Positions 1 to 6,816 of a DNA stretch of 9,548 nt are shown here, one piece after another (the stretch's first letter is position 1; the number at the start of each line of letters is the position of its first letter). The notes beneath the pieces were generated by a model that was not told where the DNA came from, did not search any database, and was given only the letters and a program-made list of their open reading frames with translations. The position numbers and the translations under genes were made by a program. The DNA comes from Bacillota bacterium (GTDB taxonomy: Bacteria > Bacillota > Clostridia > Christensenellales > SZUA-584): assembly GCA_023399095.1 (NCBI GenBank), contig JAEWQS010000192.1, forward strand, positions 1 through 9,548. The letters run 5' to 3'.

Positions 1-29
1 ATACCACGGCGGTGCTTTCATGAAAAGAC

Positions 30-69
30 ACATCGATATGACATGGCCAACATCGATATGACGCAGCCA
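30..69. repeat. Two tandem 20-bp direct repeats upstream of the MFS promoter
   Basis: Unit 1 (30-49) is ACATCGATATGACATGGCCA and unit 2 (50-69) is ACATCGATATGACGCAGCCA. They are immediately adjacent, match at 17 of 20 positions and share an identical 13-bp core. The second unit ends 2 bp before a -35-like hexamer. A 20-bp period puts both copies on about the same face of the helix, as expected for paired binding of a transcription factor. The regulator is not identifiable here, so an operator role is inference; the repeat itself is seen directly. Confidence 0.6.
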
Positions 70-71
70 TA

Positions 72-99
72 TTGCGCAGGCGTTGTATATACATATAAT
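72..99 (+). promoter_or_regulatory. Putative sigma-A promoter for the MFS gene
   Basis: TTGCGC (72-77) and a perfect TATAAT (94-99) are separated by 16 bp. A second TATAAT-like sequence follows at about 111-116 but lacks a well-spaced -35. Transcription would start near 106, giving a short leader before the ATG at 144. The tandem repeats abut the -35 on its upstream side, a placement that suits an activator or a repressor. Confidence 0.5.
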
Positions 100-143
100 G
101 TTGCTTTGTGATATAATGCGCATCATATTCATCGAGGTTACGC

Positions 144-1301
144 ATGAAGCAAGAACGCAAGCCCTTTTTCGTCTATCCGCCGGTGATGGCGCTCGCGCTG
201 TACGTCACGGTTTTGGGGTACATGATACCCGCTATCCGCAGCGCTTTTTCTCTCTCGCTGGCGCAGGCCGGGCTTTTCTCTACACTGCAGTCTATCGGCA
301 CAGCCCTTTCCGTGCTGCTTTGCTTCAGCGTGTTCTCAGCGCTAAACAAAATACGTATTATGGCGATCTGTGCATTTTTACTCGCAGGCGTCATCATTAT
401 TATCGGCGTCAGCGACATTTTGCTCATCCTCTACGCACTGTTTTTGCTGCTAGGCCTGTTTAACAACGTTGTCGATACGCTTTCCAACGCAATTATCGCG
501 GATTTATCGCCGCAGAAGAAAAGCTTTCATATCGGGCTGATGCAGGCGCTGTGGTCGGCAGCGGGCGCGGCAGGGCCGTTTTTTGCCATGCTACTGGGCA
601 GCGGCTATACGCCTGTGTTCTTAGGTCTGGGCGGTTTCACCGCGCTCAGTGCGGTCATATTCTTTCTGGGGCTGCGCACAGAAGCCGCGATGCCGTTTAT
701 GCAAAAGCGGCACAACTTCGGCGGCCTTGGCAAACTGCTGCGCACACTCAAACGCAAGGGGCTTAAGCTGTATCTCACAGCGGCCATTTTAAACGCGATC
801 GTTCAGGTCCCCATGGTCTATTTCATTTCAAGCTATGTGACGCTGATTGGCGGCAGTGCGCTCCAAAGCGCTTTGGCACTCAGCGCTTTGTTTTTCGGCA
901 CGATGCTGGGCCGACTTGTTTATGCACGGGCGTTGCACAACGCGCCCGCAAAAAAGGTGCTGCCGTACACCAGTGCGCTGGCACTCGTCGCTTTTGCTGC
1001 CATGCTGCTGTGCACAGACCCTGTGCTCGTCTGCGTGCTCGCCGGCCTTGGCGGTGTGGGATTGTCAATGAACTTCCCCGCGTATCTCGTGGGTCTTTGC
1101 AACCTCGTGCCCGACGATACCGCCGCCGCGTCCTCGCTCGTGTTCCTTGGGTATACAATCGCATGCTTTGCAGCGCCGCCCCTGTTCGGCGCCATCGGCG
1201 ATGCGATCGGTCTGCAAGCGTCACTTCTGATCGCCACGGCGATGCTGATTCCGCTGATTCTGGTCTCAACGCTGCTCCACAGCGAGCCTCAATCGGCATA
1301 A
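144..1301 (+). CDS. MFS transporter, substrate unknown
   Basis: This 385-residue protein is mostly long hydrophobic stretches broken by short charged loops, consistent with about 12 transmembrane helices and the usual 380-400 residue length of major facilitator proteins. There is no cleavable signal peptide; the first membrane segment starts near residue 12. A basic, hydrophilic central stretch at roughly 187-210 (MQKRHNFGG to TLKRKGLK) is where the cytoplasmic loop between the two six-helix halves would lie. The C-terminal half has Gly/Ala-rich helices and the loop NLVPDDTAAASS, typical of MFS permeases. The ATG at 144 is preceded by GAGG at 134-137 with good spacing. It stands alone between a promoter and the rplM promoter, and no terminator is evident behind it. 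Substrate and direction (uptake or efflux) cannot be told from sequence. It is an integral cytoplasmic-membrane protein. Confidence 0.85.
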   Translation: MKQERKPFFVYPPVMALALYVTVLGYMIPAIRSAFSLSLAQAGLFSTLQSIGTALSVLLCFSVFSALNKIRIMAICAFLLAGVIIIIGVSDILLILYALFLLLGLFNNVVDTLSNAIIADLSPQKKSFHIGLMQALWSAAGAAGPFFAMLLGSGYTPVFLGLGGFTALSAVIFFLGLRTEAAMPFMQKRHNFGGLGKLLRTLKRKGLKLYLTAAILNAIVQVPMVYFISSYVTLIGGSALQSALALSALFFGTMLGRLVYARALHNAPAKKVLPYTSALALVAFAAMLLCTDPVLVCVLAGLGGVGLSMNFPAYLVGLCNLVPDDTAAASSLVFLGYTIACFAAPPLFGAIGDAIGLQASLLIATAMLIPLILVSTLLHSEPQSA

Positions 1302-1368
1302 TAACATGACAGACGGATATACTTTATATGAATTGGTACGAAAAGCGCCGTATTCATCGTAAAAAATC

Positions 1369-1397
1369 TTGACACGCACGGCTCCAATGTATAGAAT
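1369..1397 (+). promoter_or_regulatory. Strong sigma-A promoter for rplM-rpsI
   Basis: A consensus TTGACA (1369-1374) is followed after 17 bp by TAGAAT (1392-1397). This is the closest match to a vegetative promoter in the window, fitting a highly expressed ribosomal operon. Transcription from about 1404 would give a leader of roughly 70 nt before rplM. That leader contains a weak stem (AGCC 1423-1426 with GGCT 1437-1440). L13 operons in Firmicutes can carry an autoregulatory leader, but I cannot confirm one here. Confidence 0.75.
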
Positions 1398-1477
1398 GTA
1401 ATCTGCACGTTTATCCATCACTAGCCCCGATCGATAGGCTGCGATAATTAATAAGCAAAACACTGGGAGGAAGCCTA

Positions 1478-1921
1478 ATGAAATCATATATGGCAAAGCC
1501 CGGCTCTGTAGAACGCAAATGGTATCTCGTTGATGCCGATGGTATGGTATTCGGTCGTTTGGCCAGCCAGGTTGCGTCCATCTTGAGAGGAAAGAACAAG
1601 CCGGAATTTACGCCGCATGTCGACACGGGCGACTATGTTATCATCATCAATGCTGAAAAAGCTGTCTTCACAGGCAACAAGCTCAGCCAGAAGATCTACT
1701 ATCGTCATTCGGGTTACATGGGACATATAAAGGAAACCAAGTACGAACACCTTATGCAGGAAAAACCGGAATTTGCGATGTACGAAGCAATCCGCCGCAT
1801 GCTGCCCAAAAACAAGCTCGGCCATCAGATGCTCACCAAGGTGAGAATCTTTAAAGGCCCTGAGCACGACCACGCAGCACAAAAGCCCGAGCCTTTAGAG
1901 CTCAAAGGTAGGAGGAATTAA
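1478..1921 (+). CDS. rplM: 50S ribosomal protein L13
   Basis: This 147-residue protein is close to the usual bacterial L13 length of about 142-148. Diagnostic segments are ERKWYLVDADGMVFGRLAS near the N terminus, LRGKNKPEFTPHVDTGDYV with IIINAEK, KIYYRHSGYMGH in the middle, RMLPKNKLGHQML, and the C-terminal EHDHAAQKPEPLEL. L13 is an early-assembling 23S rRNA-binding protein of the large subunit. The ATG at 1478 has GGGAGGA about 7 nt upstream; a second in-frame ATG at 1490 lacks such spacing. rpsI starts 2 nt after the stop, so the two are cotranscribed and probably translationally coupled, the arrangement seen across Firmicutes. Confidence 0.98.
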   Translation: MKSYMAKPGSVERKWYLVDADGMVFGRLASQVASILRGKNKPEFTPHVDTGDYVIIINAEKAVFTGNKLSQKIYYRHSGYMGHIKETKYEHLMQEKPEFAMYEAIRRMLPKNKLGHQMLTKVRIFKGPEHDHAAQKPEPLELKGRRN

Positions 1922-1923
1922 TC

Positions 1924-2316
1924 GTGGCAAAGATACAGTTTTTAGGCACGGGAAGAAGAAAGAGCTCTGTCGCACGGGTGATCCTGTCCCCCGGCAACGG
2001 CAAAATGCTCGTTAACAAGAAGACGATCGAAGATTACTTCGGTTTTGAAACACTGCGCATGTTATTGAAGTCTCCGCTGGTGCTCACCGAAACGCTTGGC
2101 AAGTACGACGTATCCGTCACCGTTAAGGGCGGCGGCTACACAGGACAGGCCGGCGCGATCCGTCACGGCATCGCCCGCGCGCTCATCAAGGCTGAGCCGG
2201 AGCTCCGCACGATTGTGAAGAAAGCCGGTTTCTTAACAAGAGACGCGAGAATGAAGGAAAGAAAGAAATATGGCCTCAAAGCCGCAAGACGTGCACCGCA
2301 GTTCTCCAAGAGATAA
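1924..2316 (+). CDS. rpsI: 30S ribosomal protein S9
   Basis: This 130-residue protein matches the standard S9 length. Hallmarks are the N-terminal FLGTGRRKSSVARV, the central VKGGGYTGQAGAIRHGIARAL, and the C terminus RKKYGLKAARRAPQFSKR. The final Lys-Arg tail of S9 reaches the P-site tRNA in the 30S subunit. The start is GTG at 1924, supported by AGGAGGA about 8 nt upstream inside the end of rplM and by the family's N-terminal pattern. It is the second gene of the rplM-rpsI operon and is followed by a strong intrinsic terminator. Confidence 0.98.
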   Translation: MAKIQFLGTGRRKSSVARVILSPGNGKMLVNKKTIEDYFGFETLRMLLKSPLVLTETLGKYDVSVTVKGGGYTGQAGAIRHGIARALIKAEPELRTIVKKAGFLTRDARMKERKKYGLKAARRAPQFSKR

Positions 2317-2335
2317 TTGGGCACATACCGAAATC

Positions 2336-2366
2336 AAGGGATGTATCGCAAGATGCATCCTTTTTT
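2336..2366 (+). terminator. Rho-independent terminator of rplM-rpsI
   Basis: The arms AAGGGATGTATC (2336-2347) and GATGCATCCTTT (2352-2363) pair over 12 bp with two G-U pairs. They close a GCAA tetraloop of the GNRA type and run into a six-T tract (2361-2366). It lies 20 nt after the rpsI stop. Confidence 0.9.
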
Positions 2367-2388
2367 ATATTTTCAAATATAACATATT

Positions 2389-2413
2389 ATTCAAGAATTC
2401 ACCGTTCTTGAAT
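2389..2413. repeat. 9-bp inverted repeat between convergent genes
   Basis: ATTCAAGAA (2389-2397) and TTCTTGAAT (2405-2413) are perfect inverted copies around a 7-nt loop. It lies between the rpsI terminator and the 3' end of the minus-strand glycosidase. Neither strand has a good T-run after it, so it is not a classical terminator. It may slow or end transcription from the glycosidase side, or protect a 3' end. Confidence 0.45.
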
Positions 2414-2446
2414 AAAGACACCTTCAGACATATATGCAACCGTGCA

Positions 2447-3469
2447 CTACTTCTGCGTTAATTTTTTTAGCAAAGAATCCCGAATGGGATCGTAATGAGA
2501 ATCAGATATCCCAAAATCCATCTCTCGATAAGACCAAACCGCACTACCGATATCATATTTTCGAAACACATGCAGGACATCCTTGAACCAACGAAGCGTG
2601 TCATGAACCGGCGCTCTGTCGATCACACCAAATTCTCCGCAATATAAACGGGTGCCCGCATTTTCGGCGGCCTTAACAGCTTCTCTCACCATTTCATCAA
2701 TAAAAGGGATTCCCATTTCTGTACAATCGGAATCAACCACATCTTTGCCCTTATAGCCCAATCTTTGGGACTCTTCTTTGAAATATGACATGTCCTTAGG
2801 ATAGTAAATGTCTTTGTCCATTATGATATTCGGAACCCAATGAGCCTTCTGATGGGTAAATAACAACGGCTCGTACAAATGAAAGGTGTAGATTATATTG
2901 GGGTCTTCCGACTTTCTTAATAGCTTTAATGTCTTTGCGCTGTTCCACTGAATTCCGCCATAAATAATGGGCACGGTTGGCGCATAAACACGAATGGCCT
3001 TAACGGTTTCTTCAATCAGCTCATTCCATGATTCTGCATTGTTTTCCTCTACGACTTCATTGAGCAGTTCAAATGCAATCCCATCAACTTGGCCATAACG
3101 CTTAGCCAGTCTTATCCATAATCGAATAAATCTTTGTCTTAATCGTTCACTGGTAAATAAATTATTGCGTTCACTATTCCCGGCGTCATTAAAATCATAA
3201 CCATATGCTTTATGTAAGTCTAGAACCACATTCAAATGCTGTTTTTGGCACCAATCGATAAATCGGTCTATATAATGGTCGTTTTCTGCCTTTGCTTCTC
3301 CTGATTCATCCTCAAGGACTTCGTAATCGATTGGAATTCGAATATGATCAAACCCCCATTCCGCCACCTTTACCACGTCATCCTCATGAATAAAAGCATC
3401 ATAATGTGCCGCATTATGATGGCATTGTGATAGATAGCCGCCAAAATTAATTCCGTTTAATAGTTTCAT
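2447..3469 (-). CDS. Glycoside hydrolase family 5 (cellulase-like)
   Basis: This 340-residue protein forms one GH5 TIM-barrel domain (clan GH-A). Visible family marks in order are HIRIP with Arg44, the strand VVLDLHKAYG (81-90), FELLNEV with acid/base Glu138 after Asn137, the HLYEP segment with His197 and Tyr199, the nucleophile Glu279 in YCGEFGV, and Trp312 in AVWSYREMDFG. Both catalytic glutamates are present, so it should be active on a beta-glucan or beta-mannan type substrate; which one cannot be fixed. The N terminus (MKLLNGINFGGYL) has no signal peptide and no binding module follows, so it probably works in the cytoplasm on imported oligosaccharides. The ATG has AAGGAGA about 6 nt upstream. 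Base composition is visibly more AT-rich than the ribosomal genes beside it, which suggests horizontal acquisition. There is no sugar transporter beside it. Confidence 0.9.
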   Translation of the reverse strand: MKLLNGINFGGYLSQCHHNAAHYDAFIHEDDVVKVAEWGFDHIRIPIDYEVLEDESGEAKAENDHYIDRFIDWCQKQHLNVVLDLHKAYGYDFNDAGNSERNNLFTSERLRQRFIRLWIRLAKRYGQVDGIAFELLNEVVEENNAESWNELIEETVKAIRVYAPTVPIIYGGIQWNSAKTLKLLRKSEDPNIIYTFHLYEPLLFTHQKAHWVPNIIMDKDIYYPKDMSYFKEESQRLGYKGKDVVDSDCTEMGIPFIDEMVREAVKAAENAGTRLYCGEFGVIDRAPVHDTLRWFKDVLHVFRKYDIGSAVWSYREMDFGISDSHYDPIRDSLLKKLTQK

Positions 3470-3738
3470 GTGATCTCCTTCTCCCCGTCTGTTCTCTGAT
3501 ATGTTATATCGCGGTTCAATCCCAGTCGCAGTATGATAGTCATATTATAAAATAATACTAGTTTATTCTGCTATAAAAGTCCATATATAAAAATATACGG
3601 TAACTACAAGAACAAACCATACGGACAAATCAGACATGATAGAAGAAAGAGGGCTAAATAAAGGTATTCCCATAAGTGAGTTTCGGTGAAGCAACCCAAT
3701 TTAAGATATTGTCAGTTTGAGATTGTTCTGGCATTCGC

Positions 3739-4005
3739 TTATGTCACAGCGTCCGTGATCTGATCGTTAACCGCAGTCGGGAACGCGCCCGCGGATATTT
3801 TCTCAAGCATTTCCTCTGACAAAGGCATTGCTCCCATCTCAGTCAGCGTTTCTTTCAATTCTTCTTCTGTAAAGCTTAGTCCCGCTTTTTGTGCAAAAGC
3901 GACCACATCCCCGAGTGATGCAGTATTGCGTTTTTCAAATTTTATCTGCATGCTCGCACTATTGGCCAATTTCTCTATGAATATCCTTGCACTTTCCTTT
4001 GACAT
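3739..4005 (-). CDS. Nif11-type leader peptide, orphan RiPP precursor candidate
   Basis: This small 88-residue protein begins MSKESARIFIEKLANSA, has FAQKAGLSFTEEELKETL in the middle and ends its leader with PLSEEMLEKISAGAF. That pattern matches Nif11-like leader peptides, in which a helical nitrile hydratase/Nif11-related leader precedes a Gly-type cleavage site. Cleavage after the SAG motif (71-73) would release a core of about 15 residues (AFPTAVNDQITDAVT), which has no Cys or Ser and three Thr. I chose ATG 4005 because AGGAGG lies about 6 nt upstream and the family starts at MSKE; a longer form from 4044 would read through this site. No radical SAM, LanM, cyclodehydratase or peptidase-transporter gene lies in the window, so it is an orphan here. 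Alternatives are a relic, or a substrate of an enzyme encoded elsewhere. Confidence 0.75.
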   Translation of the reverse strand: MSKESARIFIEKLANSASMQIKFEKRNTASLGDVVAFAQKAGLSFTEEELKETLTEMGAMPLSEEMLEKISAGAFPTAVNDQITDAVT

Positions 4006-4183
4006 TTGCAGCCTCCTGAAAGTTCTTATTTTTCGAAAAAACATCTTATTTATATAATCGATTTTTTTGTGATGACTCTTTAATCCGTTTTTTTCATTGA
4101 TCGTTCAGGATGGCTCTTTGCCTATCACGGAACACCGGCAGCAAGAATAATGTAATTCAGATACTTAATCGGAGGATAACCCA

Positions 4184-4999
4184 ATGGGATTTTACATACG
4201 CGTTGAACCGGATGTCAAAATATTCGTCGAGGACTTAAATCCATCAGGCGATAAGACCATACTCTTTGTGCACGGCTGGCCGGGCAATCATCGTCTGTTT
4301 GAATACCAGTTTGACCAACTGCCAAGAAAGGGCTTTCGCTGCATCGGTATCGATTATCGGGGCTTCGGACAATCGGATAAGCCTTGGCACGGCTACGATT
4401 ATGACCGGCTTTCGGACGATCTGAGATGCGTGGTGGACACCATGAAATTAAGCCGTTTTACCCTTCTCGGGCATTCCACAGGCGGCGCCATCATCGTGCG
4501 TTATATGGCACGGCATAACGGCTATGGTGTCAGCAAGCTCGTGCTGGCTGCGGCGGCAGCGCCCAGCCTGATCAGACGTCCTTACTTTCCCTACGGCCTT
4601 CCCAAGCAGGATGTCGTTAACATCATACAAAACACCTACAGCGACCGTCCCCAAATGCTCAGGGATTTTGGCAAGAAGATATTCTACAAGCCCGTCACGC
4701 CGGCCTTTTCGGATTGGATATTTCAGCTGGGACTAAAGGCCTCGGGCTGGGCCACCGCAGCAATTGCAAAAACATGGCTGGGTGAAGAAGCCTTGTTCGA
4801 TGATCTCCTGCAAATCAAGGTGCCCACGCTGATTATGCAGGGTGTGCACGACAGGGTTGTCATGCCGCCCCTTTCCGTGGCCCAGAACGACAGCATACCG
4901 AATTCTGTACTCGTGCCGTTTGAGGAAAGCGGCCACTTCCTGTTCATTGATGAGCGCGAGAAGTTTACCAGAGAATTGGCGCGATTTGCCGGGGCGTAG
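4184..4999 (+). CDS. Alpha/beta-fold hydrolase
   Basis: This 271-residue single-domain protein has the alpha/beta hydrolase fold. The oxyanion-hole motif is FVHGWPGN (28-35), the nucleophile elbow GHSTGG places Ser98, and Asp223 (GVHDRVV) with His251 (SGHFLF) complete the triad. The segment GIDYRGFGQSDKP is typical of the epoxide hydrolase, haloperoxidase and esterase branch. The GHSTGG elbow with HGWPG resembles non-heme chloroperoxidase-like esterases. The cap region at about 130-200 is modest and gives no substrate clue. No signal peptide is seen, so it is likely cytoplasmic. The start has GGAGGAT about 8 nt upstream. It is divergent from the Nif11 gene, sharing the 178-bp region 4006-4183, and stands alone. 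Exact substrate is unknown. Confidence 0.9.
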   Translation: MGFYIRVEPDVKIFVEDLNPSGDKTILFVHGWPGNHRLFEYQFDQLPRKGFRCIGIDYRGFGQSDKPWHGYDYDRLSDDLRCVVDTMKLSRFTLLGHSTGGAIIVRYMARHNGYGVSKLVLAAAAAPSLIRRPYFPYGLPKQDVVNIIQNTYSDRPQMLRDFGKKIFYKPVTPAFSDWIFQLGLKASGWATAAIAKTWLGEEALFDDLLQIKVPTLIMQGVHDRVVMPPLSVAQNDSIPNSVLVPFEESGHFLFIDEREKFTRELARFAGA

Positions 5000-5013
5000 C
5001 GCAACGCTTTTTT
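4992..5013 (+). terminator. Weak candidate terminator after the hydrolase
   Basis: AGCG (4998-5001) pairs with CGCT (5005-5008) around CAA, or alternatively GGCGT (4993-4997) pairs with ACGCT (5004-5008) around six bases. A run of six Ts ends at 5013. The stem is short, so termination is uncertain. Confidence 0.35.
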
Positions 5014-5079
5014 ATACTATATGATCTTAAGAGGCTCTTTAACGGGTCTTTTGTTTCTGCTGTTTTTCTATCTTCATGT

Positions 5080-5108
5080 TTTTAAATAATGATTCTGTAT
5101 GTTATAAT
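5080..5108 (+). promoter_or_regulatory. Putative promoter of the HxlR-type regulator gene
   Basis: A perfect TATAAT (5103-5108) is preceded at 17 bp by TTTTAA (5080-5085), a poor -35. The same hexamer pair and the same spacing occur in front of the dehydrogenase at 5546-5574, which suggests the two promoters may be controlled alike. Transcription would begin about 45-50 nt before the ATG at 5162. Confidence 0.4.
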
Positions 5109-5161
5109 CACATATATGCATCACAATCTGTTGCCATCTAAGTCACTTTGAAAAGGTTGTT

Positions 5162-5521
5162 ATGAAAGAAAAGATTAAAGTCTCCTGCGAAATAGAAGTC
5201 ACAGTAAAAATGATCGGCGGAAAATGCAAGCCGCTGATTTTGCACCACCTCATCGAAAACGGTACCAAGCGCTACAGCGAGCTGCTGAGTTTTTTGGACG
5301 GTCTGCCCAAAAAAACGCTGACGACACAGCTTCGCGAGCTGGAAGCGGACGGCCTTGTTTGCCGCACTGCATATCCGCAAATGCCGCCACGCGTGGAGTA
5401 TGACGTGACGGAGCTGGGCCGCTCGCTCCATCCCATACTGGAGATGATGTGTGCATGGGGCGAAAGAAACATCGGCGATAAGTTTGAGGTAACTAACAGA
5501 CAATGCTCAGGTGACGATTGA
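5162..5521 (+). CDS. HxlR-family winged-helix transcriptional regulator
   Basis: This 119-residue protein matches the HxlR (DUF24/MarR-related) family. Recognisable elements are the N-terminal Cys9 region, IGGKCKPLILHHL, the recognition-helix segment PKKTLTTQLRELEADGLV (49-66), the wing YPQMPPRVEYDVTELG (71-86), and the C-terminal dimer helix LHPILEMMCAWGERN. Such proteins bind DNA as dimers, and many sense aldehydes, quinones or thiol stress through the N-terminal cysteine. The usual GGKW motif has Cys22 in place of Trp, so with Cys9, Cys67 and Cys97 the protein is rich in cysteine. An AAAGG lies a short distance upstream of ATG 5162. It precedes a dehydrogenase gene on the same strand, with a palindrome and promoter between them, so it probably controls that gene and perhaps itself. 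Confidence 0.92.
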   Translation: MKEKIKVSCEIEVTVKMIGGKCKPLILHHLIENGTKRYSELLSFLDGLPKKTLTTQLRELEADGLVCRTAYPQMPPRVEYDVTELGRSLHPILEMMCAWGERNIGDKFEVTNRQCSGDD

Positions 5522-5526
5522 CAACA

Positions 5527-5542
5527 GGTACAAATTTGTGCC
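5527..5542. promoter_or_regulatory. Near-perfect 16-bp palindrome, candidate HxlR operator
   Basis: GGTACAAATTTGTGCC is an inverted repeat with a single non-complementary pair. It begins 6 bp after the regulator's stop codon and ends 3 bp before the -35 position of the dehydrogenase promoter. Its centre is roughly 46 bp upstream of the predicted start of transcription, the place expected for an activator that helps RNA polymerase at a weak -35. HxlR itself is an activator in Bacillus. No T-run follows the palindrome, so it is not a terminator. Confidence 0.55.
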
Positions 5543-5545
5543 TTC

Positions 5546-5574
5546 TTTTAATTTCTCTTACCTTAGCCTATAAT
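5546..5574 (+). promoter_or_regulatory. Putative promoter of the dehydrogenase gene
   Basis: TATAAT (5569-5574) is preceded at 17 bp by TTTTAA (5546-5551). The good -10 with a poor -35 suggests dependence on an activator, and the palindrome at 5527-5542 is suitably placed for one. The transcript would start near 5581, about 38 nt before the ATG. Confidence 0.45.
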
Positions 5575-5618
5575 AGTTAGAGCATTCCATAAAGATTTAA
5601 ACAATGGAGGATAGATAA

Positions 5619-6794
5619 ATGGACAATTTTACATTTTACAGCCCGACATATTTTGTGTTTGGCAAAGATGAAGAAAACAACGCCGGCGCTTATGTGAAGC
5701 GTTTCGGAGGCAAAAAGATTCTGATTCATTACGGCGGCGGAAGCGTGGTTCGCAGCGGACTGCTGGGCCGTGTGAAAGCGTCGCTTGAAGGCGAAGGCAT
5801 CCAATACATAGAGCTCGGCGGTGTCAGGCCGAATCCGCGCAGCGGGCTTGTCTACGAAGGCATTGAGCTATGCCGTAAGGAAAGCATCGATTTCGTACTC
5901 GCTGTGGGCGGCGGCAGCGCCATAGACTCCGCCAAGGCCATCGCGGCAGGCGCAGTATACGACGGCGACTTCTGGGATTTTTATCAAGGTAAGCCTGTGA
6001 CAAAGGCTTTGCCTGTCGCCACAATACTCACCATCGCGGCGGCGGGCAGCGAGGGTTCCCCCGATACCGTTATCACACAGGAAAACGGGATGTTTAAACG
6101 CGGTGCCAGCGGTGAAGCGCTGAGGCCCGTATTCTCGATACTCAACCCTGCGTTGACGCAGACGCTGCCTCCGTTCCAGACAGCCTGCGGCATCACAGAT
6201 ATCATGGCGCATCTGTTCGAGCGTTATTTTACCAACACGACAGAGGTGGAAGTCACCGACAGAATGATCGAAGCGCTGCTGCTCACGATGATTCGCGAAT
6301 CTCCCCGCGTCATAGAAGACCCGGATCACTATCAAGCTAGAGCCAATATCATGTGGGCGGGTATGATGGCGCACAACAATTCATGCGGTGTGGGTCGCGG
6401 TCAGGACTGGGCGAGCCACGATATTGAGCATGAGCTTTCCGCCATTTATGACTGCGCACACGGCGCGGGTCTTGCGGTTGTTTTCCCCGCATGGATGACA
6501 TACAACATGAAGCACGATGTGAACCGTTTCGCGCAGCTTGCGGTGCGTGTATGGGGCTGCCAGATGGATTTTTCACATCCTGAAGTCACAGCCAAAGCAG
6601 GCATCGCCGCGTTAAAACAGTTCTTTAAATCCATCGGCATGCCATCTAATTTCGCTGAACTCGGTGCTAAGAAAGAGGATATTGAAAAAATGGCGCATAC
6701 CGCCTGCCATGGCGACGGACGCGGCGGAACAGTCGGCGGCTTTGTGAAGCTTAATGAAACCGATGTGGCGAATATATATCGTCTTATGCTTTAA
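5619..6794 (+). CDS. Iron-containing alcohol/aldehyde dehydrogenase (YqhD/BdhA-like)
   Basis: This 391-residue protein belongs to the group III (iron-dependent) alcohol dehydrogenases and is nearest in look to the butanol dehydrogenase/YqhD branch. The start MDNFTFYSPTYFVFGKD is typical. YGGGSVVRSG (38-47) and VGGGSAIDSAKAIAAG (96-111) form the dinucleotide-binding region, and the GGGS pattern at 39-42 is shared with NADPH-preferring YqhD. Divalent metal ligands are predicted at Asp194 and His198 (GITDIMAH), His271 (IEHELS) and His281 (CAHGAG), and all are present. It should reduce aldehydes or ketones to alcohols with NAD(P)H in the cytoplasm. The ATG has GGAGG about 9 nt upstream. It lies behind an HxlR-type regulator and before a HbpS-like gene; the likely role is aldehyde detoxification or fermentation. 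The true substrate is unknown. Confidence 0.95.
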   Translation: MDNFTFYSPTYFVFGKDEENNAGAYVKRFGGKKILIHYGGGSVVRSGLLGRVKASLEGEGIQYIELGGVRPNPRSGLVYEGIELCRKESIDFVLAVGGGSAIDSAKAIAAGAVYDGDFWDFYQGKPVTKALPVATILTIAAAGSEGSPDTVITQENGMFKRGASGEALRPVFSILNPALTQTLPPFQTACGITDIMAHLFERYFTNTTEVEVTDRMIEALLLTMIRESPRVIEDPDHYQARANIMWAGMMAHNNSCGVGRGQDWASHDIEHELSAIYDCAHGAGLAVVFPAWMTYNMKHDVNRFAQLAVRVWGCQMDFSHPEVTAKAGIAALKQFFKSIGMPSNFAELGAKKEDIEKMAHTACHGDGRGGTVGGFVKLNETDVANIYRLML

Positions 6795-6816
6795 AAGCGT
6801 TATTGATTTTGAAGCG

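Noticed and set aside
880..1299. Long antisense ORFs across the MFS gene
   Set aside because: They are shadows of a GC-rich coding frame; they are rich in Arg and lack start signals.
3512..3532. Sequence GCGGTTCAATCCCAG resembling a tRNA T-loop
   Set aside because: The flanking bases do not form the 5-bp T stem, and no acceptor, D or anticodon arm can be placed upstream.
3636..3689. 17-codon plus-strand ORF (MIEERGLNKGIPISEFR)
   Set aside because: No ribosome binding site or promoter and no recognisable family; probably chance, although a transposase relic cannot be ruled out.
4006..4044. N-terminal extension of the Nif11 peptide from ATG 4044
   Set aside because: The AGGAGG at 4011-4018 is correctly spaced for ATG 4005, and the family begins at MSKE.
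6754..6816. Longer N terminus for the HbpS-like protein from ATG 6754 or 6763
   Set aside because: These starts lie inside the dehydrogenase gene without a ribosome site, and the added residues do not fit the family; GTG 6817 is preferred, with some doubt.
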